Source of the DNA: Lentisphaeria bacterium
GTDB lineage: Bacteria; Verrucomicrobiota; Lentisphaeria; Victivallales; Victivallaceae
NCBI GenBank assembly: GCA_017450705.1
Contig: JAFSTC010000038.1
Location: 1 to 58,370 of the forward strand
Direction: 5' to 3'
Length of the DNA: 58,370 nt
Numbering within the stretch: position 1 is the stretch's first letter; the number at the start of each line of letters is the position of its first letter. The translations under genes and the position numbers were made by a program. The notes beneath the pieces are model-generated. The model made no database searches and was not told where the DNA came from. It saw only the letters and a list, made by a program, of their open reading frames with translations. Below, in pieces: positions 9,221 through 17,975 of the stretch.

Positions 9221-9255
9221 GGTCTTGATCTCCGGTTTTTTTACAGATGAGGCAG

Positions 9256-10428
9256 TTAAAAATCGAGAGCCTTCTTCGAAGCGGCTTCTTCTGTTTTCCT
9301 GATCATATTCCTGTACCAGTCAATATACCTTGGGTCGGCAATAAATATGGAAACGAAATTGCCCGGCTGCATCAAAACAACGGAAATCCGGACTTGTTTG
9401 CTGTGCATGGCGATGAATCTTATTCGAGGTACCCTCTTTTCCTGGATTTTTAATCCGGGAAACTCCTTTTGGTATTTTTCGACTATGCTCTTGACTTGGA
9501 CATTCTGCAAAATAATACAGCATCCGATCATCGTCTGTTCCTTGCCCGAGCCAGCGAAAATGTACGAAACTTCGGAAGAGCCGTCATCATCTACGGCATA
9601 ATTTTGCCTGAAGGTTTGTCCCCTCCATATTTCCGGAATTTCCGGGAGAAATTCATCCTCGAACATCGGTCTGGAAATACTTTTGATTTTTTTGTTCGAA
9701 ACAGCCGCGTCTGCCCGGAGCCATTCTAAAGAGGATCCTGCATATACGTTTTTATAAAGTTTGATCCCCTTCCCCAATTCGCTGTTGGGGTATTTTCGTT
9801 GTTGATTCTGATCCAACTCTTGAAATTTGCTTTTCGCCTGCTGTTGTTCGACGAGTCGTTTTTGTTCGGCAAGTCGTTTTTCCTCTTCGGTTACGTACTG
9901 TATCAGTGTCTGGCGATACGTGTCGATATTCGCCTCAGTCGGGCAACACTCTTGATTCAGATACGCGAGGACGCATTTTTTGTACCGAACTGCTTCCTTT
10001 TCTTTTTTTGCCTCTACAAGTTGAAGAAAGTAGGAGCGACTCATTTGGGGAAAAGCATAACCGAATTTTTTTTGTGCGATGATCGAGGCTATATCAAGGG
10101 GGGATGTCCCGAAAATGATATCGTAACATTTCATTAGCTTTTCAGAGGCCTCGATGTTCCTTTTACCGTGGATCTCATTGGCGATCGCACAAGCCGCCGG
10201 AATATATCCGTTTTCAAATGATTTTTTCAGGTACTCTTCCGACTTTGCCGGGGCGAGGCGGACACCGTTCCCCTCTTTATAACGGATCGCCATATCGTAC
10301 TGCATTTCCCTGTCGCCTGCATCGGCTTTCCTTTGGATTTCCTCCACCGATGCACATCCGGTCATGACGCTGACGATTGCCGCCGCCATTGCCGGAAGTA
10401 CTTTTTTCGTGATGATCGAGCACTTCAT
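9256..10428 (-). CDS. Lipoprotein with Sel1-like N-terminal region
   Basis: 390 residues. A signal peptide ends in a lipobox-like VMTGC (Cys25). Residues about 28-110 show Sel1/TPR-type helices (ADAGDREMQYDMAIRYKEGNG, then a NGYIPAACAIA helix). A charged coiled-coil-like stretch (EEEKRLAEQKRLVEQQQAK) near residues 178-197 is followed by a C-terminal globular part of unknown family. AAAGGA lies before the start. It is AT-richer than the flanking genes. Sel1 lipoproteins usually act in protein-protein contacts at the envelope; the partner is unknown. Its neighbour Lgt-like gene points to a lipoprotein theme for the island. Confidence 0.72.
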   Translation of the reverse strand: MKCSIITKKVLPAMAAAIVSVMTGCASVEEIQRKADAGDREMQYDMAIRYKEGNGVRLAPAKSEEYLKKSFENGYIPAACAIANEIHGKRNIEASEKLMKCYDIIFGTSPLDIASIIAQKKFGYAFPQMSRSYFLQLVEAKKEKEAVRYKKCVLAYLNQECCPTEANIDTYRQTLIQYVTEEEKRLAEQKRLVEQQQAKSKFQELDQNQQRKYPNSELGKGIKLYKNVYAGSSLEWLRADAAVSNKKIKSISRPMFEDEFLPEIPEIWRGQTFRQNYAVDDDGSSEVSYIFAGSGKEQTMIGCCIILQNVQVKSIVEKYQKEFPGLKIQEKRVPRIRFIAMHSKQVRISVVLMQPGNFVSIFIADPRYIDWYRNMIRKTEEAASKKALDF

Positions 10429-11113
10429 TTTTTGTCCTTTCCTTGTTGTGTTTTCCGGTCAGGACACAAAAAAAGGCGCACCCTGACCACATCGTCACAG
10501 AGGTACGCCAATACACCCGATCGTCATGCAGACAGAGTACGCCGTTCCCGGCGTATCCGACAAGCAACCGACGATCCTTTTTTGAAATTGGCGTTTTCTG
10601 TGACAGAATCGTTCTTGCAGATACTTTGAGTATTTGCTGAGAGAGTTAGGTTATCTCAAGTTTTTCTCGAAGCAGACTCCTTCCGTTAGAGTTCCTGCTC
10701 TTAAGATAACGCGTCCCTCCGCAAAATTCAAGCCGTTCCATGAAGAATCGGATTATTGGCGCGGGAGAGACGGCCTTTCGAAGAGGGAGAACATCCCCCG
10801 GGCCGGTACGGAGGGTATGGATGGGTACGGAGGGACAAATCGGGGACGCACCGGACAGCATGCGCCCCGGCTCCCCCCTCAAAACATCTCGCTTTTCTTG
10901 AAAAGGGAAGGGGGCCCGGGGGAAGGCGGGTGGCCCCGCTGGCGGATGACGGCGCGTTGCCCGTTGGGGACGCGCCGGGCAACATACTGCCGAGTTCCCC
11001 TGCGGCTCCCCGAAGGGCAAGCCGCAGTTACACCGTAGCCGACGTTCGGCTTTTCACGTGGAAAAAAAGTTTTCCCCTTCCCCCGGTTTCCCCTGATCTT
11101 TACCGAAAGAGGG
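10429..11113. other. Non-coding region with repeats at the right border of the low-GC island
   Basis: No convincing gene. It holds GGTCAGG (10457-10463) opposite CCTGACC (10482-10488); a direct repeat GGTACGGAGGG at 10805-10815 and 10824-10834; an imperfect repeat of GGGGACGC-type sequence near 10842 and 10975; TGCGGCT (11001-11007) pairing with AGCCGCA (11020-11026); and AGCCGA / TCGGCT (11037-11051) followed by TTTT on the plus strand. Confidence 0.4.
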
Positions 11114-12256
11114 TCAGATGAAATTCCAGTCGACGGCGGCTTGAGCGGAGAGGCCGTTGGCGCCGACGAATTCGATGCCGTTGTCGGTGAATTTCGCGTC
11201 GGCGATCCGGCCGAAGTCGGCGGGGATCCGGGCGATGCCCTGGATGACGCGGATGGAGGCGGGGGCCGCTTTGCTGAACGTGAAGGCGGACTTCCAGCCG
11301 CGGCGGGTCAGTTCGTTGGCCTCGAGTGAGGGCTTGCATCCGGCGGCGAAGAAGGCGCAGCAGTCCTCGATGCCGAGGCAGCTGGTCCGGCCATTCCAAG
11401 GTTCGCCGTAGCGGCCCTGATTGGCGTTCCACACGGCGGTCCCGGGCAGGACGGCGTTGTCCTTGAGCGCGTACCAGATGTAGCCGCGTTCGGGGAAGGC
11501 GACGGCGGTCCAGCCGGGGAGGGAAGCGCCTTTGCGGAACCAGGCGTAGATGTCGGTGTAGCCCACGGGCATGGGCATGGTGGTGCCGTCGATGGTGTCC
11601 GGGGTTTTGAAGAGGCTGGGCAGCTTGGCCAGATCGGTGAATTCCGCTCCGGGCAGCAGGCACTGGAACTCCTTGTTGACGGGATCGGAGAAGATCCCGG
11701 GGTGCACCATGCCCAGATCGAACTTGCCCGTGGCGAGATAGGCCTTTTCGCCGGGGGCGGGATAATCGAGGATGGCGTGGTGTCCGATGGGGAAGGCGCC
11801 TTCCAGACCGGAGACTTTATCCTCGATGTAGATGGCTTCGTGGCGGTCGTCCAAGGTCACGGTCTTCCGGATCTCGCCCTCGGTCAGGGTGAACTTCATG
11901 CCGAGAGTCAGCTGAACTCTCGTCCCTTCGCGCTTGGAATCGACGAGATGCCACTTGGCGGTGGCGCTTTCGCCGTGGCAGGGAAAGGTGACGTTTTTGA
12001 CGGGGTCGCCGTTGCCGCCGAAGGGGAGACAGAAGAAGTCGCCGCGCAGGGGAGCCAGCACCGGACAGCCGGAGAGGTCTTTCCCCTCGGTCTGCCACGG
12101 GGAGACGAAGTACGGGCGGACGGCTTTGCCGTCACCGGCAAAGGTCACGGGGGCGGTCTGGCCGCCGTTTTCGGTGATGAAGAAAGTGACTTTTTTGCTT
12201 GCGATCTCCCAGCCCGGCTGGCAGAACTCGGTTTTTTTGACGGCCGTTTCGCTCAT
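11114..12256 (-). CDS. Galactose-mutarotase-like protein, function unknown
   Basis: 380 residues, cytoplasmic (no signal peptide). The pattern of beta strands, with CHGESATAKWHLVDSK, LTEGEIRKTVTLDD and FPIGHHAILDYP, fits the galactose-mutarotase-like beta-sandwich superfamily (aldose 1-epimerase or DUF4432-type). A His pair (GHHAIL) sits where such enzymes place a sugar-binding His, but the assignment is by look only. AAAGGA lies 8 nt upstream of the start. It lies 22 bp downstream of a large GH20-like gene on the same strand, so both probably act on one carbohydrate. Confidence 0.7.
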   Translation of the reverse strand: MSETAVKKTEFCQPGWEIASKKVTFFITENGGQTAPVTFAGDGKAVRPYFVSPWQTEGKDLSGCPVLAPLRGDFFCLPFGGNGDPVKNVTFPCHGESATAKWHLVDSKREGTRVQLTLGMKFTLTEGEIRKTVTLDDRHEAIYIEDKVSGLEGAFPIGHHAILDYPAPGEKAYLATGKFDLGMVHPGIFSDPVNKEFQCLLPGAEFTDLAKLPSLFKTPDTIDGTTMPMPVGYTDIYAWFRKGASLPGWTAVAFPERGYIWYALKDNAVLPGTAVWNANQGRYGEPWNGRTSCLGIEDCCAFFAAGCKPSLEANELTRRGWKSAFTFSKAAPASIRVIQGIARIPADFGRIADAKFTDNGIEFVGANGLSAQAAVDWNFI

Positions 12257-12278
12257 GATGCTGTTCCTTTATGTTGTC

Positions 12279-14372
12279 TTACTTGGCCAGATTGAGAATG
12301 GTCCTGAAATCCCCGATCTCGTTTTTAACGACGCGGGTGGTCTGGTCGATCTTCCAGTCGATGTGCCACTTGTCGCAGACGTACTCCATGCTGGGCTCCC
12401 AGCCGAGGCGGGAATCCTTTTCGACGAAGGGGATGGCGGAGCGGGCGTTCTCGATCTCCGCCAGCGCCAGCGCTTCGAGCTTGTCGAGGAGTTCCAGCGA
12501 ACGCTTTTTGTCGGAGCTGATGAGGAGCTCCTGATTGAGGAGCCACCACTGTTTGACGTTGCGGCAGGTGGTTGCCGAGCAGCGGATGAAGCGGCCGAGA
12601 TTGAGCTCGGTCTCCAGCTCGGCGCGCTTGCGTTCCGGCGCGGCGGCAACGGCCTTTTCGTAGGCGGCCAAACCCTTGTCCCACAGGTCGAGGAAGGTGG
12701 CCAGCTCCCTCAGTTCAACGGGGAAGCGGATGCCGCCCGCGGGCTGGTTGATGTTCTCGAAGGGCTGGTAGAGAGTTTTGATGATGCGGTACCCGAAGTG
12801 GGCGTGGGGCGCGGTGGGGAACTTGATCTCACGGCTGGCCATGGTCCGGGTGATGCTGGGGCCGAAGATAAGGGGATAGGAGGGGCCGACCCGCAGCGGA
12901 CCGTACTGATCCTCGTTGGTCGAGGGCAGATGGGGAATGGCGTCGCTCCAGAAGTTCCAGGCGGCCAAAAGGTGCGGCGCGCCCTCCTTGCCCGCCATGC
13001 GGACGGCGAGACGCCCCAGCATCTCGTCGGGATCGCACTGGGGGCTCTGGAAATACCACTTGCCGACCTCGGTGATGACCGAAGGCCACCAGCCGTAGTG
13101 ATGGCAGTCGTAGAAGCGGGTGAGGCCGCACTCGCGGCGGAAGCGGTCCAGCTCCTTGAAGCGGCGGATCCACTGCTGGGGCACGGGGACGTAGGGAATG
13201 TCGCCGAAGTCCCAGGTCATGCCGGCGGTGTTGGCGGTGGAGAGCAGGGGCACGCCGTATTCGGCCGCCGCGTGACACTCGCTGTCGAAGTAATACCCCG
13301 GCTTGCAGACGCTGGCGGTGTAGTCCATGGCCACGCAGGGGAGATTTTCACGCTGGATCTTCGAGAAGATGTCGAAGGTCACCTGGATGATCACGCCTTC
13401 CGGCAGGTTTTTCAGGAAGCGCTTGCGGACCTCGAGGTCCGTCCAGCCCCAGTTGTAGGTGTTGAAGATGACCTTGGCGTCGGGGATGGCCTTGCGGATG
13501 GCGTCGCGGACCTTGGTGATCCACGCCGGGTAGTCGGTGCAGGGCCAGTAGCCGGGGCAGGGGCGGTTGTCGCCGGGGTCGTTCTCGCCGCTGCGGCGGC
13601 CCGTGGTGGCGGGGTCCTTGCTGGGGAACACGGCGGACTCGCCCACCAGCATCACGCCCCTGACGCCCTTGTGGTAGTTGAGGAGCCGGGTGTAGACGTT
13701 TTCGAAGAATTTGTCCGCGTCGGGATCGTCGGGATGCTTGTAGGCGGGCAGATAGCTGTAGAGATAGGTGTCGATCCCGTACTTCGCCGCGCGGAAGATC
13801 ACGTCGTTGATGTCGAGGTAGCCCGTCTGGGTGAGGTCGATGTCCTTGATGAAAATGGTGATGGCGTCGAAACCGGCGTGCAGGATGGCGTTGAGGTGGG
13901 CGTCGGGGAACTTGTCGATGCCCCAGCCGGAGTGGACGATCCGGGGGGTGATGAGGCGCTCGCGCTTCTCCGTGCCGTGCTTGAGGAAGGGCGCTTCGCG
14001 GAGATTCATGATGTCCTCGAGATAGACGCCGCCGAAGTGGACGCCGCGGTCGCCCGAGGCGGAAATTTTTACGGCGTCTTCCGTCACGGTGAGGACAAAG
14101 GTCCCGTCGCCGGTGACGTCTTTGGAGATCTCAAGGTAGATGCCTTTTTTCTCCCCGGGGGCGAGCTTGAGTTCCATCCCCATGGAGACGAGGAAATAAT
14201 CCTGAAGATCCTTTGCCGTATCGACCACGGAGGCCGGGGCGGAACCGTCGAAACTGATGACCCAGTTTTCATCGATGACGGTCTCGTCCGCCGCCGGAAC
14301 GGCCGCAAGATCCCGCACGCCGGGTTTGTGCACCTGGTCCATCCGGGTGCGGAACTGATAATTTTTTTCCAT
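12279..14372 (-). CDS. GH20/GH67-like putative glycosidase, cytoplasmic
   Basis: 697 residues, no signal peptide. Residues 25-135 look like the alpha/beta N-terminal domain common to GH20 and GH67 enzymes (DLQDYFLVSMGMELKLAP, then SASGDRGVHFGGVYLEDIM). Residues 145-480 look like a TIM barrel (HSGWGIDKFPDAHLNAI, GVRGVMLVGES, VIFNTYNWGW), and the C-terminal 150 residues are helical. Glu and Asp candidates lie in VGES and the DYTA strand but the active site cannot be fixed. The ATG at 14372 is chosen over GTG at 14378 because GGGAG is 7 nt upstream. Together with the mutarotase-like gene it forms a two-gene sugar-processing unit directly after leuD. Confidence 0.72.
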   Translation of the reverse strand: MEKNYQFRTRMDQVHKPGVRDLAAVPAADETVIDENWVISFDGSAPASVVDTAKDLQDYFLVSMGMELKLAPGEKKGIYLEISKDVTGDGTFVLTVTEDAVKISASGDRGVHFGGVYLEDIMNLREAPFLKHGTEKRERLITPRIVHSGWGIDKFPDAHLNAILHAGFDAITIFIKDIDLTQTGYLDINDVIFRAAKYGIDTYLYSYLPAYKHPDDPDADKFFENVYTRLLNYHKGVRGVMLVGESAVFPSKDPATTGRRSGENDPGDNRPCPGYWPCTDYPAWITKVRDAIRKAIPDAKVIFNTYNWGWTDLEVRKRFLKNLPEGVIIQVTFDIFSKIQRENLPCVAMDYTASVCKPGYYFDSECHAAAEYGVPLLSTANTAGMTWDFGDIPYVPVPQQWIRRFKELDRFRRECGLTRFYDCHHYGWWPSVITEVGKWYFQSPQCDPDEMLGRLAVRMAGKEGAPHLLAAWNFWSDAIPHLPSTNEDQYGPLRVGPSYPLIFGPSITRTMASREIKFPTAPHAHFGYRIIKTLYQPFENINQPAGGIRFPVELRELATFLDLWDKGLAAYEKAVAAAPERKRAELETELNLGRFIRCSATTCRNVKQWWLLNQELLISSDKKRSLELLDKLEALALAEIENARSAIPFVEKDSRLGWEPSMEYVCDKWHIDWKIDQTTRVVKNEIGDFRTILNLAK

Positions 14373-14412
14373 TTGCACTCTCCCTTCAAGAGCGTTTCAG
14401 GTTGTTTCCGAT

Positions 14413-14937
14413 TCAAAATCTCGCGTCGACGTAGCTGACCCAGCCGCCGGCCTTGACCAGATCCAGATCGAAATCGCCGATCTCGAAGTCGAAGACGGCT
14501 TTTTTGCCGCCGCCCGAGACGGTGAACTTTTTGTTGTCGAGGTCCATTTCGAGGGAGGCGTCTTCTTTGGAGAACTCCCGGAAGAGGGCATCGATCTTCT
14601 CCTTATCGAGGGAGATGGCCAGCATGCCGCAGTTGAACATGTTTTGGCGGAAGATGCGGGCGAAATTCTCGGCGATCACCAGATCGATGCCGTTGCACTC
14701 CAGCGCCCAGGGCGCGTGCTCACGGGAGGAGCCGCAGCCGAAGTTGGCGCGGGTGACGACCACGCTTTTGCCCGCCAGATCCCTCTTGGGATCGAATCCC
14801 TCCAGGATCAGGTCTTCGAGGCAGTAAGGTTTGAGGGCGGCCTTGGTGGATTCCGTCAGGTATTTCGCGGGGATGATCTCATCGGTGTTGATGTCCGAAC
14901 GGTCGAGAAAAAGTATTTTGCCGTTGAAGTTTTTCAT
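14413..14937 (-). CDS. leuD: 3-isopropylmalate dehydratase small subunit
   Basis: 174 residues. It carries the swivel-domain signature RANFGCGSSREHAPWAL, in which the GSSREHA segment binds substrate. With LeuC it isomerises 2- to 3-isopropylmalate in leucine biosynthesis, in the cytoplasm. The start (MKNFNGKILFLDRSDINTDE) gives the usual N-terminus, with DRSDINTDEIIPAKY typical of the short archaeal/bacterial LeuD type. It begins 20 bp after leuC ends, so the pair is one operon. No leuA or leuB is present in the window. Confidence 0.93.
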   Translation of the reverse strand: MKNFNGKILFLDRSDINTDEIIPAKYLTESTKAALKPYCLEDLILEGFDPKRDLAGKSVVVTRANFGCGSSREHAPWALECNGIDLVIAENFARIFRQNMFNCGMLAISLDKEKIDALFREFSKEDASLEMDLDNKKFTVSGGGKKAVFDFEIGDFDLDLVKAGGWVSYVDARF

Positions 14938-14957
14938 GTCGGAGGATCCTTCCTGCC

Positions 14958-16241
14958 CTATTTGAAAAGTTCGGAGTTCGTGATGTGCCCGGCGATGGCC
15001 GTCGCGGCCGCCGTGGCGGGGCTCATCAGGTGGATCATGCCGCCTTTGCCCATACGGCCGTTGAAGTTGCGGTTCGTCGTCGAGGCGCAGACCTCTCCGG
15101 AGGCCAGGACGCCGTTGCTCATGCCGAGACAGGCGCCGCAGGTGGGATTGGTGACGCAGAAACCGGCGTCCAAGAAGTCGGCGATCAGACCTTCCGCCAG
15201 CGCCTGTCTGCAGACCAGCGGCGTGGCCGGGGCGAGGATGGCGCGGATCCCCGGGGCGATCTTTTTGCCGCGGACGATCCGGGCCGCCACCCGCAGATCC
15301 TCGATCCGCCCGTTGGTGCAGCTGCCGATGTAGACCTGATCGACCTTCGTTCCCTCCAGCTCCCGGACCGGTTTCACCTGATCGGGTTTGTATTTGACCG
15401 TTGCCACGGGTTCGATGCATGAAGCGTCGATCTCGAGGATCCGGGTGTAGGAGGCATCCGCGTCGGGCAGGAATCCCGAATAGGCGGCGAGGGCGGCTTC
15501 TTTACTCGGGAACTCCTCTTTGATGAAAGGCCAGAGGTAGTCCACCGTGACCATGTCGGGATAGCAGATGCCGCAGGTGGCTCCGGCTTCCACGGCCATG
15601 TTGCAGATGGTCATGCGGCCCTCCATGGAGAGTTCGGAGACGGCCTGTCCGGCGAATTCGATCACCTGGTCCGTCGCGCCGTTGACCGTGAGTTCCCTGA
15701 TGATCCAGAGGATGGCGTCCTTGGCGTAGACGCCGGGACGGAGACTGTTGTTGAGCACGACCTTGATGGTCCGGGGCTCCCGCATGGCGCAGACGCCTTT
15801 GAGGATCCCCACTTCGAGATCGGTTGTCCCCACGCCGGCCGCGAAGGCGCCGAAGGCCCCGTGGGTACAGGTGTGGGAATCGCCCATGATGATGGTGTAT
15901 CCGGGACGGACGAATCCCTTTTCGGGAAAGATGGCGTGGCAGACGCCGTTGGCGCCCACGTCGAAGAAGTCCCTGATCCCGTGACGGCGGGTCCAGTCCC
16001 GGAGCGTCTTGCCCTGTTCGGCCGTCTTGGAGTCCTTGGCCGGCGACACGTGGTCGATGACGGCCTTGATCTTCTCCGGATCGAAGACCCGGTCTCTTCC
16101 GATGGAGACCAGATCGTTGATGGCGATCGGCGTCGTGATCTCATGACAGAAAACCCTGTCCAGGGAGATGATCCGCACACCGGCGCCCGGCCGGGCGACC
16201 TCGTGTGCGTCGAAAATCTTTTGTGCGACGGTTCTTCCCAT
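14958..16241 (-). CDS. leuC: 3-isopropylmalate dehydratase large subunit
   Basis: 427 residues, the length of the type 2 LeuC / homoaconitase large-subunit family. The three iron-sulfur ligands are visible: one Cys in YIGSCTNGR and two in NPTCGACLG. MGDSHTCTHGAFGAFAAGVG is the strongly conserved substrate-site segment. It works with LeuD in leucine synthesis. AGGAGA precedes the start. Homoaconitase or citramalate-pathway roles are possible for this subfamily, but the pairing with leuD favours isopropylmalate isomerase. Confidence 0.93.
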   Translation of the reverse strand: MGRTVAQKIFDAHEVARPGAGVRIISLDRVFCHEITTPIAINDLVSIGRDRVFDPEKIKAVIDHVSPAKDSKTAEQGKTLRDWTRRHGIRDFFDVGANGVCHAIFPEKGFVRPGYTIIMGDSHTCTHGAFGAFAAGVGTTDLEVGILKGVCAMREPRTIKVVLNNSLRPGVYAKDAILWIIRELTVNGATDQVIEFAGQAVSELSMEGRMTICNMAVEAGATCGICYPDMVTVDYLWPFIKEEFPSKEAALAAYSGFLPDADASYTRILEIDASCIEPVATVKYKPDQVKPVRELEGTKVDQVYIGSCTNGRIEDLRVAARIVRGKKIAPGIRAILAPATPLVCRQALAEGLIADFLDAGFCVTNPTCGACLGMSNGVLASGEVCASTTNRNFNGRMGKGGMIHLMSPATAAATAIAGHITNSELFK

Positions 16242-16318
16242 AAAGTATGCCGTTCTCCTGTTTTGGTGACCTCGTGGTAAGTATGTTCGGCGGAGGAGGG
16301 ACGACTCCCCGGCCCTCC

Positions 16319-17374
16319 TTATTTTGCCTTGTCGATCCCGTCCAGCCAGACGATCGGGGCCTTCCAGCCCTTGACGGTGAATTTCCGTCCCGACACCCGG
16401 ACGCGCTTGTTGACGAAGGGATTGAGCATGCCCGGCTCCTCGGCGCAGATGAAGCCGAGGTTCTGTCCGTTGTCGCCGCCCAGGGCGAAGTTGGTGGCAA
16501 TGCTTTTGCTGCCCGGGATCTTGAGCAGGACGCCCTGCAGATCGACGGCAGGGGCCTTCGTTTTGACGGCGTCGATGTTGAACTCCGTCAGGGCCTTCAC
16601 CCGCTTGTCGGAGGCTTTGATCGGCGCCGGACCCTTGGCCTGAGGCTTGGCCGCAGGCTTGGCTTCAGGCTTGGCCGCGGGTTTGGTTTCGGGCTTGGCT
16701 TCAGGCTTGGCCGCGGGTTTGGCTTCGGGCTTGGCTTCAGGCTTGGCCGCGGGTTTGGCTTCGGGCTTGGCTTCAGGCTTGGCCGCGGGTTTGGCTTCGG
16801 GCTTGGCTTCGGGCTTGGCCTCGGGCTTGGCCTCGGGCTTGGCCTCGGGTTTGGCCTCGGGCTTGGCCTCGGGCTTGGCTTCAGGCTTGGTCTCATTTCT
16901 GATTTCCGCCATGGCGGCCGCGGCCGTCATTTTTTCCACGGCGGCCGCATCGTGGGAGATGTAGGTCGCGGCGGCGTAGACGCGCAGATTGGCGGGCGGG
17001 GCGATGCGCACCCATCCGTAGGCCCGCTCGGGCAGGACCTGGACCTGAGCTCCCTTCGGCAGTTTGCCGTAGACGGGGGCCTTGCCCGACATGTCAGAGC
17101 GCATCGTGAGCTCGATGATCGCCTTTCCCTGTTCGATGTAGGCCTCGGAGACGTAGACCTTGACCGCGGCGGGTGCGGCCAGTTCCAGCCAGCTGCCTTT
17201 TTTTCCCGTGATGACGACCTGTTCGTTCCGCCGGACCCGTCCGACGACGGGGGATTTCAGACTCGGCTCCAGCCGCAGATTGAGGATCCGCGTGTTGATC
17301 TTTCCCGTGGTCCCCGCCCCGTAAAGTCCCGCGGCCGCAGCGGCCAGCACGGCAGTCAGCAAAAATTTTTTCAT
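16319..17374 (-). CDS. Exported SH3-like protein with Lys-Pro-Glu-Ala repeat linker
   Basis: 351 residues. A signal peptide (MKKFLLTAVLAAAAAGLYGA) is followed by two bacterial SH3-like domains, residues about 24-85 (ILNLRLEPSLKSPVVGRV) and 88-140. Residues about 163-235 are a low-complexity EAKPEAKP / AAKPEAKP array. The last 120 residues form a separate domain (DLQGVLLKIPGSKSIATNFA) of unknown family. Bacterial SH3 domains often bind peptidoglycan, and Lys-Pro-rich linkers can span the periplasm, so an envelope role is likely but inferred. Its promoter faces the divergent META-domain gene. Confidence 0.82.
   Translation of the reverse strand: MKKFLLTAVLAAAAAGLYGAGTTGKINTRILNLRLEPSLKSPVVGRVRRNEQVVITGKKGSWLELAAPAAVKVYVSEAYIEQGKAIIELTMRSDMSGKAPVYGKLPKGAQVQVLPERAYGWVRIAPPANLRVYAAATYISHDAAAVEKMTAAAAMAEIRNETKPEAKPEAKPEAKPEAKPEAKPEAKPEAKPEAKPAAKPEAKPEAKPAAKPEAKPEAKPAAKPEAKPETKPAAKPEAKPAAKPQAKGPAPIKASDKRVKALTEFNIDAVKTKAPAVDLQGVLLKIPGSKSIATNFALGGDNGQNLGFICAEEPGMLNPFVNKRVRVSGRKFTVKGWKAPIVWLDGIDKAK
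16640..16893 (-). repeat. In-gene tandem repeat encoding the EAKP array
   Basis: Read on the plus strand, a 12-bp unit (GGCTTGGCCTCG and variants) is repeated throughout. Between about 16670 and 16805 three units combine into a 36-bp higher-order repeat with alternating GCC-GCG and TTC variants. It is coding and in frame; such tracts change length by slippage. Confidence 0.85.
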
Positions 17375-17480
17375 TGTGTCACTCTCCCGCCTTGAAAAAA
17401 CCGGATTTCACTGTTAAATTGTTATCATGTCGTTTCCGTTCCGCCTGCACTCGGGGCGGAACGCCCCATGCTTCGGTGAT

Positions 17481-17508
17481 AATATAGCTTAAAAAAGCGA
17501 AGGTACAA
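17481..17508 (-). promoter_or_regulatory. Predicted promoter of the SH3-like gene
   Basis: On the minus strand TTGTAC (17503-17508), 16 bp, then TATATT (17481-17486). It overlaps the start region of the divergent META-domain gene at 17517. Confidence 0.5.
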
Positions 17509-17516
17509 ATATATCT

Positions 17517-17975
17517 ATGAAAAAAGTCCGCGCTTTGTTGTCGGAGAGTGGCGTGAAAAAGGCCGCCGCTTCCCTTCTGACGGCGCTGTTTTTTCCCGTC
17601 GCCGCCCTCCTGGCGGCCGCGGGATGCGCCGGGCCGGATGCGGTCGTGAATATCCGCTGGCGTCCCGTGGACGGGGCGCCGGAGGGCGTGTTCCTTCTGT
17701 TCACGCCCGACCGGCGGCGGGTGGTCGGCTGCTGCGGCACCAACCGTTTTTTCGGACCGGCCTCCTTCGGGCCCGACGGGCAGCTCTCCGTCGGAATGCT
17801 GGGAGCGACCCGGATGGCCACGCCGCATCTCCGTTACGAACAGAAATTCCTGGATGATCTTCAGGCGGTCAAAAGCTGCCGGATCGACGCTGACGGGCAT
17901 CTCATCCTTCTGGACATCGACGGCGAAGTTTGCATGAAACTCAAAAAAGAACCTTCGACAGGACGCGCTTTATGA
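17517..17975 (+). CDS. META-domain (HslJ-like) lipoprotein
   Basis: 152 residues. A long signal peptide ends in a lipobox-like AAAGC (Cys37). The rest matches a META domain: GCCGTNRFFGPASF, then a MLGATRMATPHLRYEQKFL segment (family pattern of Thr-Arg-Met-Ala with a later Glu-x-x-Phe-Leu) and a final LLDIDGEVCMKLKK strand. META-domain proteins such as HslJ are small envelope proteins linked to stress and antibiotic resistance in Escherichia coli; the role here is not known. The stop overlaps the start of the Xer-type recombinase gene (ATGA). Confidence 0.82.
   Translation: MKKVRALLSESGVKKAAASLLTALFFPVAALLAAAGCAGPDAVVNIRWRPVDGAPEGVFLLFTPDRRRVVGCCGTNRFFGPASFGPDGQLSVGMLGATRMATPHLRYEQKFLDDLQAVKSCRIDADGHLILLDIDGEVCMKLKKEPSTGRAL

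Noticed and set aside
10646-11020. Possible minus-strand gene of about 124 codons in the gene-free region
   Set aside because: Pro/Arg-rich translation, no ribosome site, no family; the region is repeat-rich and looks non-coding.
16640-16893. CRISPR-like repeat array
   Set aside because: Repeats are 12-bp and in frame, coding for Lys-Pro-Glu-Ala; no spacers and no cas genes.
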